Shown: positions 43,354 to 52,756 of the stretch, piece after piece
How positions within the stretch are numbered: position 1 is the first letter of the stretch
Layout of the letters: each line of letters starts with the position of its first letter
Assembly: GCA_014656495.1 (NCBI GenBank)
Contig: BNCN01000012.1
Span: 176,233 to 240,232 of the forward strand
Length of the DNA: 64,000 bases
Source: Comamonas sp. KCTC 72670
Lineage (GTDB): Bacteria; Myxococcota; Myxococcia; Myxococcales; Myxococcaceae
Direction: 5' to 3'
Position numbers and translations under genes: made by a program
Notes under the pieces: model-generated
The model's database searches: none
What the model saw: only the letters and a program-made list of their open reading frames with translations
What the model was told of the DNA's origin: nothing

Positions 43354-44136
43354 TCAGCGAGGCGGCGCTCGCGGCGCGAAGAGACGGGCGCCCGAGGGAG
43401 CGAGCGCGGTCTCCATGGGCAGGCCGTAGAGCACCTCCAAGGCGCCGCGCTCCAGCACCTCGGCCGAAGGGCCTCGCGCGAGCACACGCCCGTCCCGGAG
43501 CAGCAACACGTGGGTGGCGAAGGCCGCGGCGAGGTTCACGTCGTGCAGCACCGCCACCGCGCCCAGGCCCGCGTCGACGCGCGCGCGCACGCGGTCCAAC
43601 GCGCCCACCTGATGGGCCACATCCAGGAAGGCGGTGGGCTCGTCGAGCAGGAGCAGCTCGGGGCGCTGCACCAGCCCCCGGGCCAGCATCAACATGCGGC
43701 GCTCGCCCCCCGACAGCGCCTCGGCGGGCCGCTCCGACAGGTGGTCAATGCCAAGCTCTGTCAGCACCTCGTGCGCCAGCGCCACGTCCCCCGCCGACGG
43801 AAGGCCCCACAACCCCAGGTGCGGGCTGCGGCCCATCAACACCAGCTCCAGGCCGCTGAAGCCCTCGGCGGACTCGAACGTCTGCGGCACCCAGGCGACC
43901 TTCTGCGCCAGCGCGCGGGGCGCCCAGTCACCGCGCGCCCGCCCCAGCAGTTGGACCTCGCCCCGCGTCCAGGGCCCCATGCCGAGCGCCGCGCGCAGCA
44001 GCGTGCTCTTGCCCGTGCCGTTGGGGCCGAGCACCGCCCACAGCTCGCCCGGACGCACCTCGCACTCCACCCCGTGCAGGATGGGACGCGACCCATAGCC
44101 CGCGACCAGCGCCCGGGTGGAGAGCAGCGGCTCCAC
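43354..44136 (-). CDS. btuD: FecCD/BtuCD-type ABC ATPase, probably BtuD
   Basis: 260 residues from a GTG (44134-44136), 4 bp after the kinase stop. The domain is complete: Walker A GPNGTGKST, Q-loop WVPQT, signature LSGGERR, Walker B LLLLDEPTAF and switch H in LHDVNLA. It belongs to the siderophore/cobalamin importer ATPases. The btuC and btuF genes lie 9-11 kb upstream on the same strand and no other ATPase is near them, so this is the likely partner, although a heme or siderophore system cannot be excluded from its sequence. Confidence 0.75.
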   Translation of the reverse strand: MEPLLSTRALVAGYGSRPILHGVECEVRPGELWAVLGPNGTGKSTLLRAALGMGPWTRGEVQLLGRARGDWAPRALAQKVAWVPQTFESAEGFSGLELVLMGRSPHLGLWGLPSAGDVALAHEVLTELGIDHLSERPAEALSGGERRMLMLARGLVQRPELLLLDEPTAFLDVAHQVGALDRVRARVDAGLGAVAVLHDVNLAAAFATHVLLLRDGRVLARGPSAEVLERGALEVLYGLPMETALAPSGARLFAPRAPPR

Positions 44137-44140
44137 GGGA

Positions 44141-47100
44141 CTAGTACAGCTCCTTCTGCTTCTGCAGCAGGAAGCGCTTCATCGCGCGCACCTTGCGCAG
44201 GGCCTCCGGGTCATCCGTGGTGCCCGCGGCCTCCACCTCGCTCTTCACCTCGGCGTAGCGCGTGCACCAGAGCCCCAACACCACGCACGAGTGCTCCGAG
44301 TTGAGCTTGTTGAAGAGCGCGTTCGTCTCCCGCCACTCCTTCTCCAGCGTGGTGAGCGGCCGGCTCCGGGCGGCGGTTCGCACCTTGCGGACGGCCGCGC
44401 GCTTCGTGGACGCGTCCGTGCCAGCAGGACCGTCCAGCGGCGCGAGGAAGGAGTCGTCGAGCCCGTCACTCCCTGGAGGCGTGGTGCCCTGCTGCGCGGG
44501 CTTCTCGCCGCCCGGGGTCCCTGGCGCGGTGGCCCCCGGAGCCTGAGCGGGGTCTTCGGTGCCCGCGGGCGCCCCCTTCTCGTTCGCGCCCAGGGCCGCG
44601 AGCGTCCCCTGAGGCTTCGTCGGGGTGATGGGTTGGGCCGGCGGAGGCCCTTCCTGCGAAGGCTGGCCCGTCACGCGGCTGAGCAGCTGCTCGCGGAGCT
44701 CGGGAGGGCTCAGGAAGAACGCCCCTCCCGCCACCGGGACCAGCAAGGTCAGCACGGCGAACAAGGGGCCCTTGCCGCGCTTCGCGGGGCGCTCGGGCAT
44801 CGCCGTGCGGCGGGTTTCTTCCTTCGCGAGGCGCTCGGCCGAGCGCGTCTCCGGCCGCACGGGCATCGTCGTGCGGCGGGTCTCCTCGCTCGCGGGGATG
44901 GAGACGCGGACGTCCTCGTCCTCGTCCTCCTCCACGGAGGACTCGACGGGCGCGGGGGCGGGGCGCACCGCGGAGGCAGACCCCGCCCTCCGGGCTCCGG
45001 CTGGCGCCATCCCCGGCGAAGACGTCCGGACCCGGCGGGATTGTGTCCGGGGACGAGAGACGCCGGACCGCTCCTCCTCGTCGTCGGAGCGCCCCACGTC
45101 GTTCAAGAGCCCGGCCTCCAACACCACCCGCGGCTGCGTCTCGTCGTGCCGGGTGACGCGCGGGTCGGTGTCGCTGTAGTGCGAGACGCGCGGCTGCGTG
45201 TCGTCATGGCGCTCGGTCCGCGATGGGCGATGGATGCGCGGGTGCGTGTCCACGTCGGCGATGCTCGCCACGGGGTCCTCATGGCTCACGTCGTCGGTGG
45301 AGAGGACGGGCATGTCCGCCGCGGGCGCGTCGTGCGCGTCCTCGCCGTGAGCAGGGGCTTCAGGCTCGGGGAAGGCAGCGGCCTCGTCCTCCGGGGAGAG
45401 GGCCTGTCCGCCCTGCGCGGGCGTCGCGTCCGCGAGGGGCGCGGCGTCATGCGGGTCCGCCCAGGCGGCGGGGACGGCCGGCACACCCCGGGAGTTCGGC
45501 GAAGCGGCGGGCGTCGCCACCGAGGAGGTCGACCGGGGAGGTGTCGCGCCTTGCGGCGGGGACACGGCGGGCAGCATCCCGGAGCTCGATCTCGACGAGG
45601 CCGCGACGAGCGCGGGCACGGCCCGTGACGGCGTCGCGCCGGGCGGCGGCGGAGGCGCGGCCGGAATCACCGCGGAAGCGGTTCGCGACGGCGCTCCCTC
45701 CGCGTGCGGCACCGCCGGCATCCCTGGCGAGGACAGGCCCCGCGCGGAGCCCTCCGCGTGCGGCGCCGCCGGCATCCCTGGCGAGGACACACCGCGTGAA
45801 GCGCCCTCCGCGTGGGCCACCGCCGCCAGCGCTGGCGAGGCACCTTCCGTATGAAACGGCGGCGGTTCGCGCGACGGGCCCTCCGCGTGTGACGCGGCCT
45901 CGCTGTCCGCGGGCGGCGACGCACCGTCGTGCGGCCTCCCCAACGCAGGCGCTGGAGGCGCGGGCACGGCCGCCATCATCGTCGCGGACGTCCGCGACAA
46001 CGTCAGCCCCAAAGCGGGTGACGCATCGGCCTCCATCTCGGCCGAATCCTCCGCGGGCGCATCTTCGTCACTCGCCCAAGACGCCACCTCGACCGAAGGC
46101 TCGCTGTCCGCCGGAGCCGGGCCGGAGGCAGCGTCCCGCGCGTCGAAGTCCTCGTCCTGGAACGAAGCGTCGTCGTCCGCCTCCGCCCACCGAGGCGCGG
46201 CGGCCTCTTCGTGAGCGACGGAGGCGGTGCGCGGCGACGCGTCGGCATCCCCCGAGGGAGCGGGCACCGACACCGCGGGCATCACCACCACGCCGGTGCG
46301 AGGAAACGACCCGCCGGTCTGTGGATCCGGCCCCGACGCATGCACCGCCCGAGCATTCGCCAACGCGGTCGTCGGACGCGGCGGCACCGCGGGCGTGGGC
46401 GCCCCGACAGCAGACGCCCCCGGCGCTTCGTGCCGCGCCGACGCCCCAGCGGCCCGGGGCCCCCGAATCTTCGGGTCCGTCGACTCGACCGAGCGCGACT
46501 CGCTCTCCAGCGACAGCTCGCCCAGGCTCGGCAGGGCCAGCTCGGTCGGCCGCAGGTGCGGCGGCAACAGCGCCCGCGCGGCGGCCACCCCCGGCGGCAC
46601 CGCCTCGGGCGGCATCACCGTCATCTGGACTTCCCGAGTCATCGCGGGCGCGCGAGGCAGCACGTCCCCCTGCCCGGCGCCCTCGCCCCGGACGAAGGCC
46701 TCCGGCTCCACCTCCACGGACGGCGCCGTGTCCTGACGCACGCCCCGCGAACGCGCCTCTTCCTCCAGCGCCTCGATGGGGAACCCGGGGCGCGTGGACT
46801 CGTCGATGGGCACGCCCGGACGCGTCTCGCCGTCCGACACCGGCCCGCCGGCTTCGCGGCTGCGCGGCGTGGGGAAGAACGACAGCGGCTCCACCGGACC
46901 GTCCAGGCGGATGGTCTTCGCCGGCAGCATCGCGTGCGTCATCTTCGGCGCCAGCGGGTCGTCCGGCATCGACGCCAGCGCCCGGACCTCCTCCGTGGAC
47001 AACCGGGGCACGTCCTTGAGGCTCGCGAGCAGCCGGCGCTCCGCCTGGAAGTCCGAGGCGAAGAGCTCGCGCATGAAGCGGCTGACGCTCTCCGGGCCCG

Positions 47101-48007
47101 CGCTCGCGTCAATCTCCATCAAGCAGGCCTGGAGCCGCCCGCGGAACTCCTCCGCCGTCTGGAAGCGCTGCGCGGGGTCCACCGCCAGCGCCTTGGCCAC
47201 CAGCGCCGTCACCGCGGGCGGCGTGAGCGGCTCCACCTGGTCCAACGGCGCGATGCGCGGGTGGGCCACCAGGGACATCAGCTCGCCCGGGTGGATGCCG
47301 TCGAAGGGGTTCTTCCCGCAGATGAGCTCGTAGAGACACAGGCCCACCGCGTACAGGTCGCTGCGGCGGTCCACGGGCTGGTGCCGCGCCTGCTCCGGCG
47401 ACATGTAGAGGAACTTGCCCAGGATGATGCTGGGGTTCGTCTTCGCCGCCGACAGCCGGCTCTTCGCGAGCCCGAAGTCGATGACCTTCACCTCCCCTTC
47501 GTAGGAGATGAGGATGTTCTGCGGCGAGATGTCCCGGTGGACGAGCTTCAGGTCCTCCCCGTCGTCGTCCTTCTTGCGGTGCGCATAGGCCAGCGCGTCC
47601 AGCACGCGGCCCATGGTGTAGAGGATGAACGTGACGGGCAGCGGCACCTGCCGGTCCCTGACGCGCGCGGCCACCTTGCGCAGGTCCTTGCCGTCCACGT
47701 GCTCGAGCGCCATGTAGGCCTCGTCCTCGTGGAGCCCCATGTCCAACACCTGGGCGATGGAGCCATGGCTCAGGCGGACGAGGGTGCGCGCCTCGCCCAC
47801 GAAACGCTCGACGAACTCCGTGTCCGCGGCGAGCTGCGGGAGGATTTTCTTGATGACGCAGAGCTTCTCGAAGCCCTGGGCCCCCTCCAGCCGCGCGAGG
47901 TAGATTTCTCCCATGCCCCCCGTCGCCAGATGCGACAGGAGCGTGTACCGGCCAAAGGGCTGGGGCCGGAAGGGTCTCAACCGGGCGGGTTGGCTCGACG
48001 AGTTCAT
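44141..48007 (-). CDS. Giant Ser/Thr protein kinase with long disordered linker
   Basis: 1288 residues. The kinase domain (about 18-290) is intact: Gly loop ATGGMGEIY, K53, D159 in HRDISPQN, D177 in DFGLA and SPEQA. It is followed by about 750 residues of Pro/Ala/Glu/Ser-rich low-complexity sequence with imperfect repeats such as AAPHAEGSARGLSSPGMPA. A predicted membrane helix lies near the C-terminus (GPLFAVLTLLVPVAGGAFF), then a 180-residue tail with paired Cys (SCVVLGLWC). The stop is 4 bp before the GTG of the ABC ATPase. The start at 48007 gives the usual N-terminus for this kinase group. Confidence 0.88.
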   Translation of the reverse strand: MNSSSQPARLRPFRPQPFGRYTLLSHLATGGMGEIYLARLEGAQGFEKLCVIKKILPQLAADTEFVERFVGEARTLVRLSHGSIAQVLDMGLHEDEAYMALEHVDGKDLRKVAARVRDRQVPLPVTFILYTMGRVLDALAYAHRKKDDDGEDLKLVHRDISPQNILISYEGEVKVIDFGLAKSRLSAAKTNPSIILGKFLYMSPEQARHQPVDRRSDLYAVGLCLYELICGKNPFDGIHPGELMSLVAHPRIAPLDQVEPLTPPAVTALVAKALAVDPAQRFQTAEEFRGRLQACLMEIDASAGPESVSRFMRELFASDFQAERRLLASLKDVPRLSTEEVRALASMPDDPLAPKMTHAMLPAKTIRLDGPVEPLSFFPTPRSREAGGPVSDGETRPGVPIDESTRPGFPIEALEEEARSRGVRQDTAPSVEVEPEAFVRGEGAGQGDVLPRAPAMTREVQMTVMPPEAVPPGVAAARALLPPHLRPTELALPSLGELSLESESRSVESTDPKIRGPRAAGASARHEAPGASAVGAPTPAVPPRPTTALANARAVHASGPDPQTGGSFPRTGVVVMPAVSVPAPSGDADASPRTASVAHEEAAAPRWAEADDDASFQDEDFDARDAASGPAPADSEPSVEVASWASDEDAPAEDSAEMEADASPALGLTLSRTSATMMAAVPAPPAPALGRPHDGASPPADSEAASHAEGPSREPPPFHTEGASPALAAVAHAEGASRGVSSPGMPAAPHAEGSARGLSSPGMPAVPHAEGAPSRTASAVIPAAPPPPPGATPSRAVPALVAASSRSSSGMLPAVSPPQGATPPRSTSSVATPAASPNSRGVPAVPAAWADPHDAAPLADATPAQGGQALSPEDEAAAFPEPEAPAHGEDAHDAPAADMPVLSTDDVSHEDPVASIADVDTHPRIHRPSRTERHDDTQPRVSHYSDTDPRVTRHDETQPRVVLEAGLLNDVGRSDDEEERSGVSRPRTQSRRVRTSSPGMAPAGARRAGSASAVRPAPAPVESSVEEDEDEDVRVSIPASEETRRTTMPVRPETRSAERLAKEETRRTAMPERPAKRGKGPLFAVLTLLVPVAGGAFFLSPPELREQLLSRVTGQPSQEGPPPAQPITPTKPQGTLAALGANEKGAPAGTEDPAQAPGATAPGTPGGEKPAQQGTTPPGSDGLDDSFLAPLDGPAGTDASTKRAAVRKVRTAARSRPLTTLEKEWRETNALFNKLNSEHSCVVLGLWCTRYAEVKSEVEAAGTTDDPEALRKVRAMKRFLLQKQKELY

Positions 48008-48093
48008 GCGGGGCGGGGGTTCACCACGACGGGGTCCGTATTGAACCCTGTCCCGGTACGTCGCAGCAACCCGTCAACCGGACGCGGGGTGTC

Positions 48094-49785
48094 TCAGCGA
48101 ATGCCCGGATTGGTCAACTGGCCGACATCCTCCTCGATCACCTCGAAGGCCGCCACCTTGTCCTTCGGGGGGCGGAGGAGCCGCTCGCCCAGCGGCTGGA
48201 CGTCGAAGCGGGCGCCCACCGTGGCCAGGACCTTGCCCGTGATGAGCACCTGGCCCGGGCTGGCGGTGCCCGCGAGCCAGCTCGCCACGCTCACGCCCTC
48301 GCCCACGACGGTGTAGTCGGAGCGCGTCTCGGCGCCGATCATCCCCACCAGGGCCCGGGTGCTGTGCAACGCGATGCGCAACTCGCAGCGCTCGTCCAGG
48401 GGCCTGCGGCTCATGGCCCGCTCCCAGTCCGCCCGCAGGGCCAGCGCCGCGCGGACGGCCTGCACGGAGTCCTCGCCCTTCGCGTAGGGGACGCCGAAGA
48501 GGGCCCGCAGGGACTCGCCCCGGAAGCCCTCCACCGTCGCGTCGAAGCTGTAGACGATGCCGCCCATCCGCGCGTGGAAGTCATTGAGCATCTGCGTGGC
48601 CCGCGCCGCGCCGATGCGCATGGCCAGCACGGAGAAGCCCACCAGCTCCGCGTGCAGGATGGTGAGGTTGCGCTCCTCCAACCCCGGGAGCTTGCCGCCC
48701 TGGCGCTGGGCCTCGGCGGCGCGGCGCTCGGCCACGTCGGGTGGATGGAAGCGCTCCAGGTCGCGGCGGAGCCGGTCCGCCCCGGTGCCCGTCTCGCGCG
48801 GCGCGAACTTCTGCACGCCGGTGGCCAGCAGGTGCGCCACCGCGGTGCAGGCATCCAACATCACCTCCACGCTGGAGTCGCCCTTGGCGGAGGTGTTGAC
48901 GTAGAGCACGCCCGCGTAGGGAGGCTCGGCGCCGATGGGGATGCACAGCACCCGGTCCACGCCGTAGAGGATGACGCTCTCCCGGCTCGCGAAGCGGCGG
49001 TCGTCGCGCACGTCGCCCACGGCGATGGCGCGGCCCTGGCGCAGGGCCTCCTCGACGATGGCGTCCGAGACGGGGACCTCGCCCTGGGCCAGCCGCCCCC
49101 GGTGGCGCACGGCGGCGGGGACGAGCGCGCCAATGGAGTGCCGGAGCAGCACCACCGCGGTGGTCGCCCCCGTGCGCTCCAGCAGCCGGTCCATCGTCGT
49201 GTCCAGGAAGGACGACAGCGTGGTGGCCGACGAGAGCGCCTCCGCGATGCGGAACAACAGCACCAGCGTCTCCTGCCCCACGCGCGGACTGGCGGCGGGC
49301 AGCGGCGCGGACGTGGCCGAAGAGAAGCTGTCGTCGAAGGAGACGGGCCCCACGTTGTCCAGGAGCCGCAGGACGTCGGCGTCCCTCACGTTCTTCGCCA
49401 GCAGCACGGAGCCGCCCACGTCCTGACCGTGACCGAAGCGCACGACGCCGCCCGCGCCCAGGTCCACCATCTCCGTGGCCGCGTTCTCCACGGTGTTGGG
49501 CTGGCGGACGGACAGCGTGTTCTCGCCCAGCGCGACCGAGTCTCCGGCGACGAGCTGCTTCGAGCCCTGCAAGGGGGCGCCGTTGATGCGGCTGCCGTTG
49601 CGACTGCCCAGGTCCTCGATGCGAAGCACGTCGCCGTCGACGTACAGCCGCGCATGCCGGCGCGACACGAGGTCGCCGCCCAGGACGATGTCGTTCTCGT
49701 CCGCACGGCCGAGGCTCGTCACGCCCTCAGGCAGATCGTACGACGTATCGAAGTAGCCGGGCCCGTTGATGATGATCTGCCACAT
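48094..49785 (-). CDS. FHA-GAF protein with a degenerate nucleotide cyclase domain
   Basis: 563 residues from the ATG at 49783-49785. FHA domain (about 20-95) with SRRHA and GSRNGSRING. GAF domain (about 175-325). C-terminal class III cyclase homology (about 370-520), but key positions are changed: the two metal Asp residues are E380 (in AELVGFS) and E424 (in RGESLRALFG), the Asn of the V-N motif is S499, and the catalytic Arg position is W503 (in VSVASWLAG). It therefore probably lacks cyclase activity and may act as an FHA/GAF signalling adaptor. It lies beside the kinases, which could supply phosphothreonine ligands for the FHA domain. Confidence 0.75.
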   Translation of the reverse strand: MWQIIINGPGYFDTSYDLPEGVTSLGRADENDIVLGGDLVSRRHARLYVDGDVLRIEDLGSRNGSRINGAPLQGSKQLVAGDSVALGENTLSVRQPNTVENAATEMVDLGAGGVVRFGHGQDVGGSVLLAKNVRDADVLRLLDNVGPVSFDDSFSSATSAPLPAASPRVGQETLVLLFRIAEALSSATTLSSFLDTTMDRLLERTGATTAVVLLRHSIGALVPAAVRHRGRLAQGEVPVSDAIVEEALRQGRAIAVGDVRDDRRFASRESVILYGVDRVLCIPIGAEPPYAGVLYVNTSAKGDSSVEVMLDACTAVAHLLATGVQKFAPRETGTGADRLRRDLERFHPPDVAERRAAEAQRQGGKLPGLEERNLTILHAELVGFSVLAMRIGAARATQMLNDFHARMGGIVYSFDATVEGFRGESLRALFGVPYAKGEDSVQAVRAALALRADWERAMSRRPLDERCELRIALHSTRALVGMIGAETRSDYTVVGEGVSVASWLAGTASPGQVLITGKVLATVGARFDVQPLGERLLRPPKDKVAAFEVIEEDVGQLTNPGIR

Positions 49786-49898
49786 CGAATGCCCGACCTT
49801 ACACGAGTCTCCCGCGTGTTGAGAGAAGGAGACTGCGACTCGGTGCGGGTTGGCCGTCACCCAGCGCCCGAACGCATCCTCCGCACCGCGTCATTTCA

Positions 49899-49920
49899 CG
49901 GAGGGTGCGGACCACCTCCG
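49899..49920. terminator. Possible terminator after the Rieske gene
   Basis: CGGAGG (49899-49904) and CCTCCG (49915-49920) pair around a 10-nt loop 9 bp past the Rieske stop at 49930. The stem is short, so the call is weak. Confidence 0.3.
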
Positions 49921-49929
49921 AACGGATGA

Positions 49930-50469
49930 TCAGCGCGACCGGCGGAGGAACAGGGACGTCCCCTGCCGCACCACCTGAAAGGCCGCGAGCGGACGCGTCG
50001 CCGGGCCGTTCAACACCTGCCCGTCCTGGCTGAAGCGGGAGCCGTGGCAGGGGCACTCCATCACCCCGTCATCGGGCACCCACTCCACGGCGCAGTCACC
50101 GTGCGTGCAGATGCGCCACAGCGCGGCGTAACAATCCTGTGACACGTGGACAATGACCACGTCCAGCAGCGCCTGGGGGATGCGCACCGCCGCCGCGCCG
50201 CCGGGGACCTGAAGGGCTGGATGATCCGCCAAGGGGACCTCCACCCAGCCCTCCTCGGGGCCACCGGGAACGGGGGCATTGTCACAGGCCGCGCCCGGCC
50301 CTCCCGCATCGGGAGGGTCGAGCACGATGGCTTCCCGCCAACCGTCGCCGCACCCCGCACCGAGCACCGCCAGGGCACAGGTGCCCTCGAGCAGCGTCCG
50401 GAGCGCGGCGCGGCGGTCCACCTCCCCCTTCATGGACAGGGGACATGGACGTGGCGGGGCTCCCTTCAT
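49930..50469 (-). CDS. Rieske [2Fe-2S] lipoprotein/exported protein in the riboswitch operon
   Basis: 179 residues, with an ATG at 50469 that overlaps the previous stop (ATGA); an ATG 12 codons later is an alternative. A twin-arginine-like start (DRRAALRTLL) runs into a hydrophobic stretch and lipobox LGAGC, so it is exported, possibly folded via Tat, and lipidated. The Rieske motifs are complete: C121-T-H123-G-D-C126 and C139-P-C141-H142-G-S, giving Cys121, His123, Cys139 and His142 as 2Fe-2S ligands and C126/C141 as the disulfide. It would be a periplasmic electron carrier. Its partner is unknown; the gene is last in a cobalamin-riboswitch operon. Confidence 0.85.
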   Translation of the reverse strand: MKGAPPRPCPLSMKGEVDRRAALRTLLEGTCALAVLGAGCGDGWREAIVLDPPDAGGPGAACDNAPVPGGPEEGWVEVPLADHPALQVPGGAAAVRIPQALLDVVIVHVSQDCYAALWRICTHGDCAVEWVPDDGVMECPCHGSRFSQDGQVLNGPATRPLAAFQVVRQGTSLFLRRSR

Positions 50470-51230
50470 GGGGCGTCGCTCGCCAGGGAGACGCCGTTCA
50501 CCACCGCGACGGCGTCCAGGTCGAAGCCCCCGGACGTGCCGCCGTAGCGGTTGTTCCCCGCGTCGACGATGCGCACGTACCGCGCGCGGCTCAGGCCCAC
50601 CGTCGCCAGGTCGAAGCCGTCACCGCCCGCCACCGCCGGGTCCGTGGCGCTGATGCCATTGGCCGGGTTGGCGTAGACCGGGTTGACGCCCGCGCACCCC
50701 GGATAGCCACCCGCCGCGTCGGCGAAGGCGCACGGGAACTCGAACCAGGTGACGCCGTCATCGCTCACGGAGACGATGCCCCGCTCCGAGTACAGCGTCG
50801 GTCCGCCCGCGACGAAGAAGGGGTTCTCGAACACGAGCAGGTCCACGCCCGGCCCATCCACCACGGCGATGTCGGTGAAGCGCAGGACGATGCTGCCGCC
50901 CCGGCCCAGCGAGAGCACATCCAGCGAGCCGGTGTCCGCCCCCAACCCCGAGGGCGGCCCGAGCACGACCTCTGGGAAGCGGTCCTGCCCGAAGCCCGCG
51001 CTGTCGCCCGGGGTGAAGGAGACGACCTCATCGGCGTACGGGTCCGCGGGCTTCAGCCCCGCGTCAGGATCCAACGGCGTGGAGCCATCCGGCGTACCGG
51101 CGTCGTCTTGCACCGGGTCCGTGCCCGCGTCGTCGTCGACGAGGGTGGACCCGTCACCGCACGCAGCGGTACCCAGGAGCACGGCGAGCGCCGTGCCCCA
51201 GGGGAAGCGATGGCCGAGACGACGGCTCAC
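50466..51230 (-). CDS. Surface lipoprotein of the cobalamin-riboswitch operon
   Basis: 254 residues from a GTG (51228-51230) that overlaps the stop of the gene before. The lipobox GTAAC is followed by an Asp/Pro-rich linker and a beta-rich domain (about 60-250) with Gly/Asp turns, for example FVAGGPTLYSERGIVSVSDDGVTWF and ARYVRIVDAGNN, which resembles galactose-binding-type cell-surface modules. Four Cys residues could form disulfides. I know no function, but relatives of such proteins occur near B12 transport genes. It is sandwiched between a propeller-like lipoprotein and the Rieske protein. Confidence 0.55.
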   Translation of the reverse strand: MSRRLGHRFPWGTALAVLLGTAACGDGSTLVDDDAGTDPVQDDAGTPDGSTPLDPDAGLKPADPYADEVVSFTPGDSAGFGQDRFPEVVLGPPSGLGADTGSLDVLSLGRGGSIVLRFTDIAVVDGPGVDLLVFENPFFVAGGPTLYSERGIVSVSDDGVTWFEFPCAFADAAGGYPGCAGVNPVYANPANGISATDPAVAGGDGFDLATVGLSRARYVRIVDAGNNRYGGTSGGFDLDAVAVVNGVSLASDAP

Positions 51231-52603
51231 TGCGCCTCCTGGATGCGCACCAACCGCTGACCGTTCTTGTCCTCGATGGCCACCAGCAGGTCCGCGCCCA
51301 TGTTGGACAACTGCGTCACGGAGGTGCACTGGTCCGCGAACGTCAACACCGGCGCACGCTCACCGATGACGACGTCGGACGGCGCGCTCCCCAGGGACAG
51401 GGCGTAGCGCGACACATCGGTCGAGACGAAGCTCCAGTTCTCATCGTAGCCGCCGCGCTTGACGACGACGCCGTTGCCGAAGCTGGAGGAGGCGTTGAAG
51501 TCGCTGCCCACGACGACCTCCGGCTGCGTCCCCAGGTCGACAGGGGTGCCGCTGCTCACCGCCGCCGTCACCACCGAGGGCGCCACGACGCGGGCCTTGT
51601 TGCTGAAGTCCACGCTGCTCGAGTACCCCAGGAAGGCGACGCCGTTGTCGGCCACCGCGGTGAAGCCGCTGGCCCCCGCCTCGCCCGCCGGGAAGTTGGC
51701 CACCCGCACCGTTTGGAAGGGCGACTCGGAGGTCACCAGGCCGTAGATGCCCACGCCGCCCGTCGCGTCGCCCAGCGAGAAGCCGTTGACGAGCACCACG
51801 CGGTCCGCGCCCGAGGCGAAGGACGCCGCACTGTAGTTGCCCTGCGACGAGAGGTAGGAAGACGCCGAGGGCGTGGTGAGGTCGTGCATCGCCACCGAGC
51901 CCGGTGCGCCCTGCGCGGACGTGGTGTAACCCGCGAAGAGGCGCTGGCCGTCATTCACCAGGTAGCCGTTCGAGAACACCGTCGCCGTGCCCGTGCGGTC
52001 CGCCGGAGCGACGACGTCGAAGAGCTTCGTGCCGTCCGTCTGCAGTTCGGGCCAGATGCCCAGCGAGAACATGCCGAGCTCGACCCCCATGCCGCTGCCA
52101 CGCACGGCGTAGACCGTGTAGACGGGGCCCGGCGACGTCGCGAGCGCGAGCACATCCTCCGGAAGCGCCGCGGATTCAGCGGCCACGAAGCCGCCCCCGA
52201 GTTGAAGCGTGCCGAACACGGGGTCGTGCGACGCCATCTCGCACGGATGACCCGTGCCCGCGTCCGGCTCCGTACCAGCGTCCGGCTCCGTACCAGCGTC
52301 CGGCTCCGTACCCGCGTCGGGCTCCGTGCCCGCGTCGGGCTCGGGCTCCGTGCCGGAATCCGGCTCCGGGTTCGTGCCGGCGTCCTCCTCGGGGACCTGC
52401 TGGATGGGCCGCGTCTCACACTTCTCCGCGACACACGACCACTGCTGCCCCTCGGGCGCGGCGCCGTTCTCGCTGCGGCAGTCGAAGGCATCCACGCACT
52501 CGGAGCCGCAGCCCGTGGTGGCGACCGCCAGCACGAGGCTGGCCGTGGCGAACATCAGGGACTTCGAGCGGGCGCCCACGCGCTTCACATCGGCGTACTT
52601 CAT
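51227..52603 (-). CDS. Propeller-like surface lipoprotein under riboswitch 1
   Basis: 458 residues from the ATG at 52601-52603, with GAGGGAGTGAGGA upstream. The lipobox is TTGC. A short Cys-rich segment (CVDAFDCRSENG, CVAEKCETR) leads to a repeat of Asp-Ala-Gly-Thr-Glu-Pro units (TEPDAG about five times, about residues 80-112). The C-terminal 340 residues show repeated four-strand patterns of about 45-50 residues (LVNDGQRLFAGYTT, VLVNGFSLGDATGGVGIYG, VAFLGYSSSVDFSNKA), consistent with a beta-propeller. The cobalamin riboswitch directly upstream suggests it binds or handles a corrinoid outside the cell. Confidence 0.6.
   Translation of the reverse strand: MKYADVKRVGARSKSLMFATASLVLAVATTGCGSECVDAFDCRSENGAAPEGQQWSCVAEKCETRPIQQVPEEDAGTNPEPDSGTEPEPDAGTEPDAGTEPDAGTEPDAGTEPDAGTGHPCEMASHDPVFGTLQLGGGFVAAESAALPEDVLALATSPGPVYTVYAVRGSGMGVELGMFSLGIWPELQTDGTKLFDVVAPADRTGTATVFSNGYLVNDGQRLFAGYTTSAQGAPGSVAMHDLTTPSASSYLSSQGNYSAASFASGADRVVLVNGFSLGDATGGVGIYGLVTSESPFQTVRVANFPAGEAGASGFTAVADNGVAFLGYSSSVDFSNKARVVAPSVVTAAVSSGTPVDLGTQPEVVVGSDFNASSSFGNGVVVKRGGYDENWSFVSTDVSRYALSLGSAPSDVVIGERAPVLTFADQCTSVTQLSNMGADLLVAIEDKNGQRLVRIQEAQ
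52257..52350 (-). repeat. 18-bp minisatellite encoding TEPDAG units
   Basis: The plus strand repeats GCGTCCGGCTCCGTACCA-like 18-mers at least four times in a row, and degenerates at the ends. It encodes the Thr-Glu-Pro-Asp-Ala-Gly linker of the lipoprotein and could vary in number between strains. Confidence 0.75.
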
Positions 52604-52756
52604 CGGTGTCCTCACTCCCTCTTCCGCCCCCACGGGCAGATGGGCTTCCAGGAGGACACGGCCGAAGGCAAAGCCCCGGCGCACCTCATGCGCGCCGGAT
52701 GACACCGCCCCCGCCGCCTCCCCTCGGAGGCCTCGGTGATGTCCGTGCGCAAGGCA

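Noticed and set aside
46211-48316. 701-codon plus-strand open frame
   Set aside because: It is antisense to the giant kinase, whose catalytic residues are complete.
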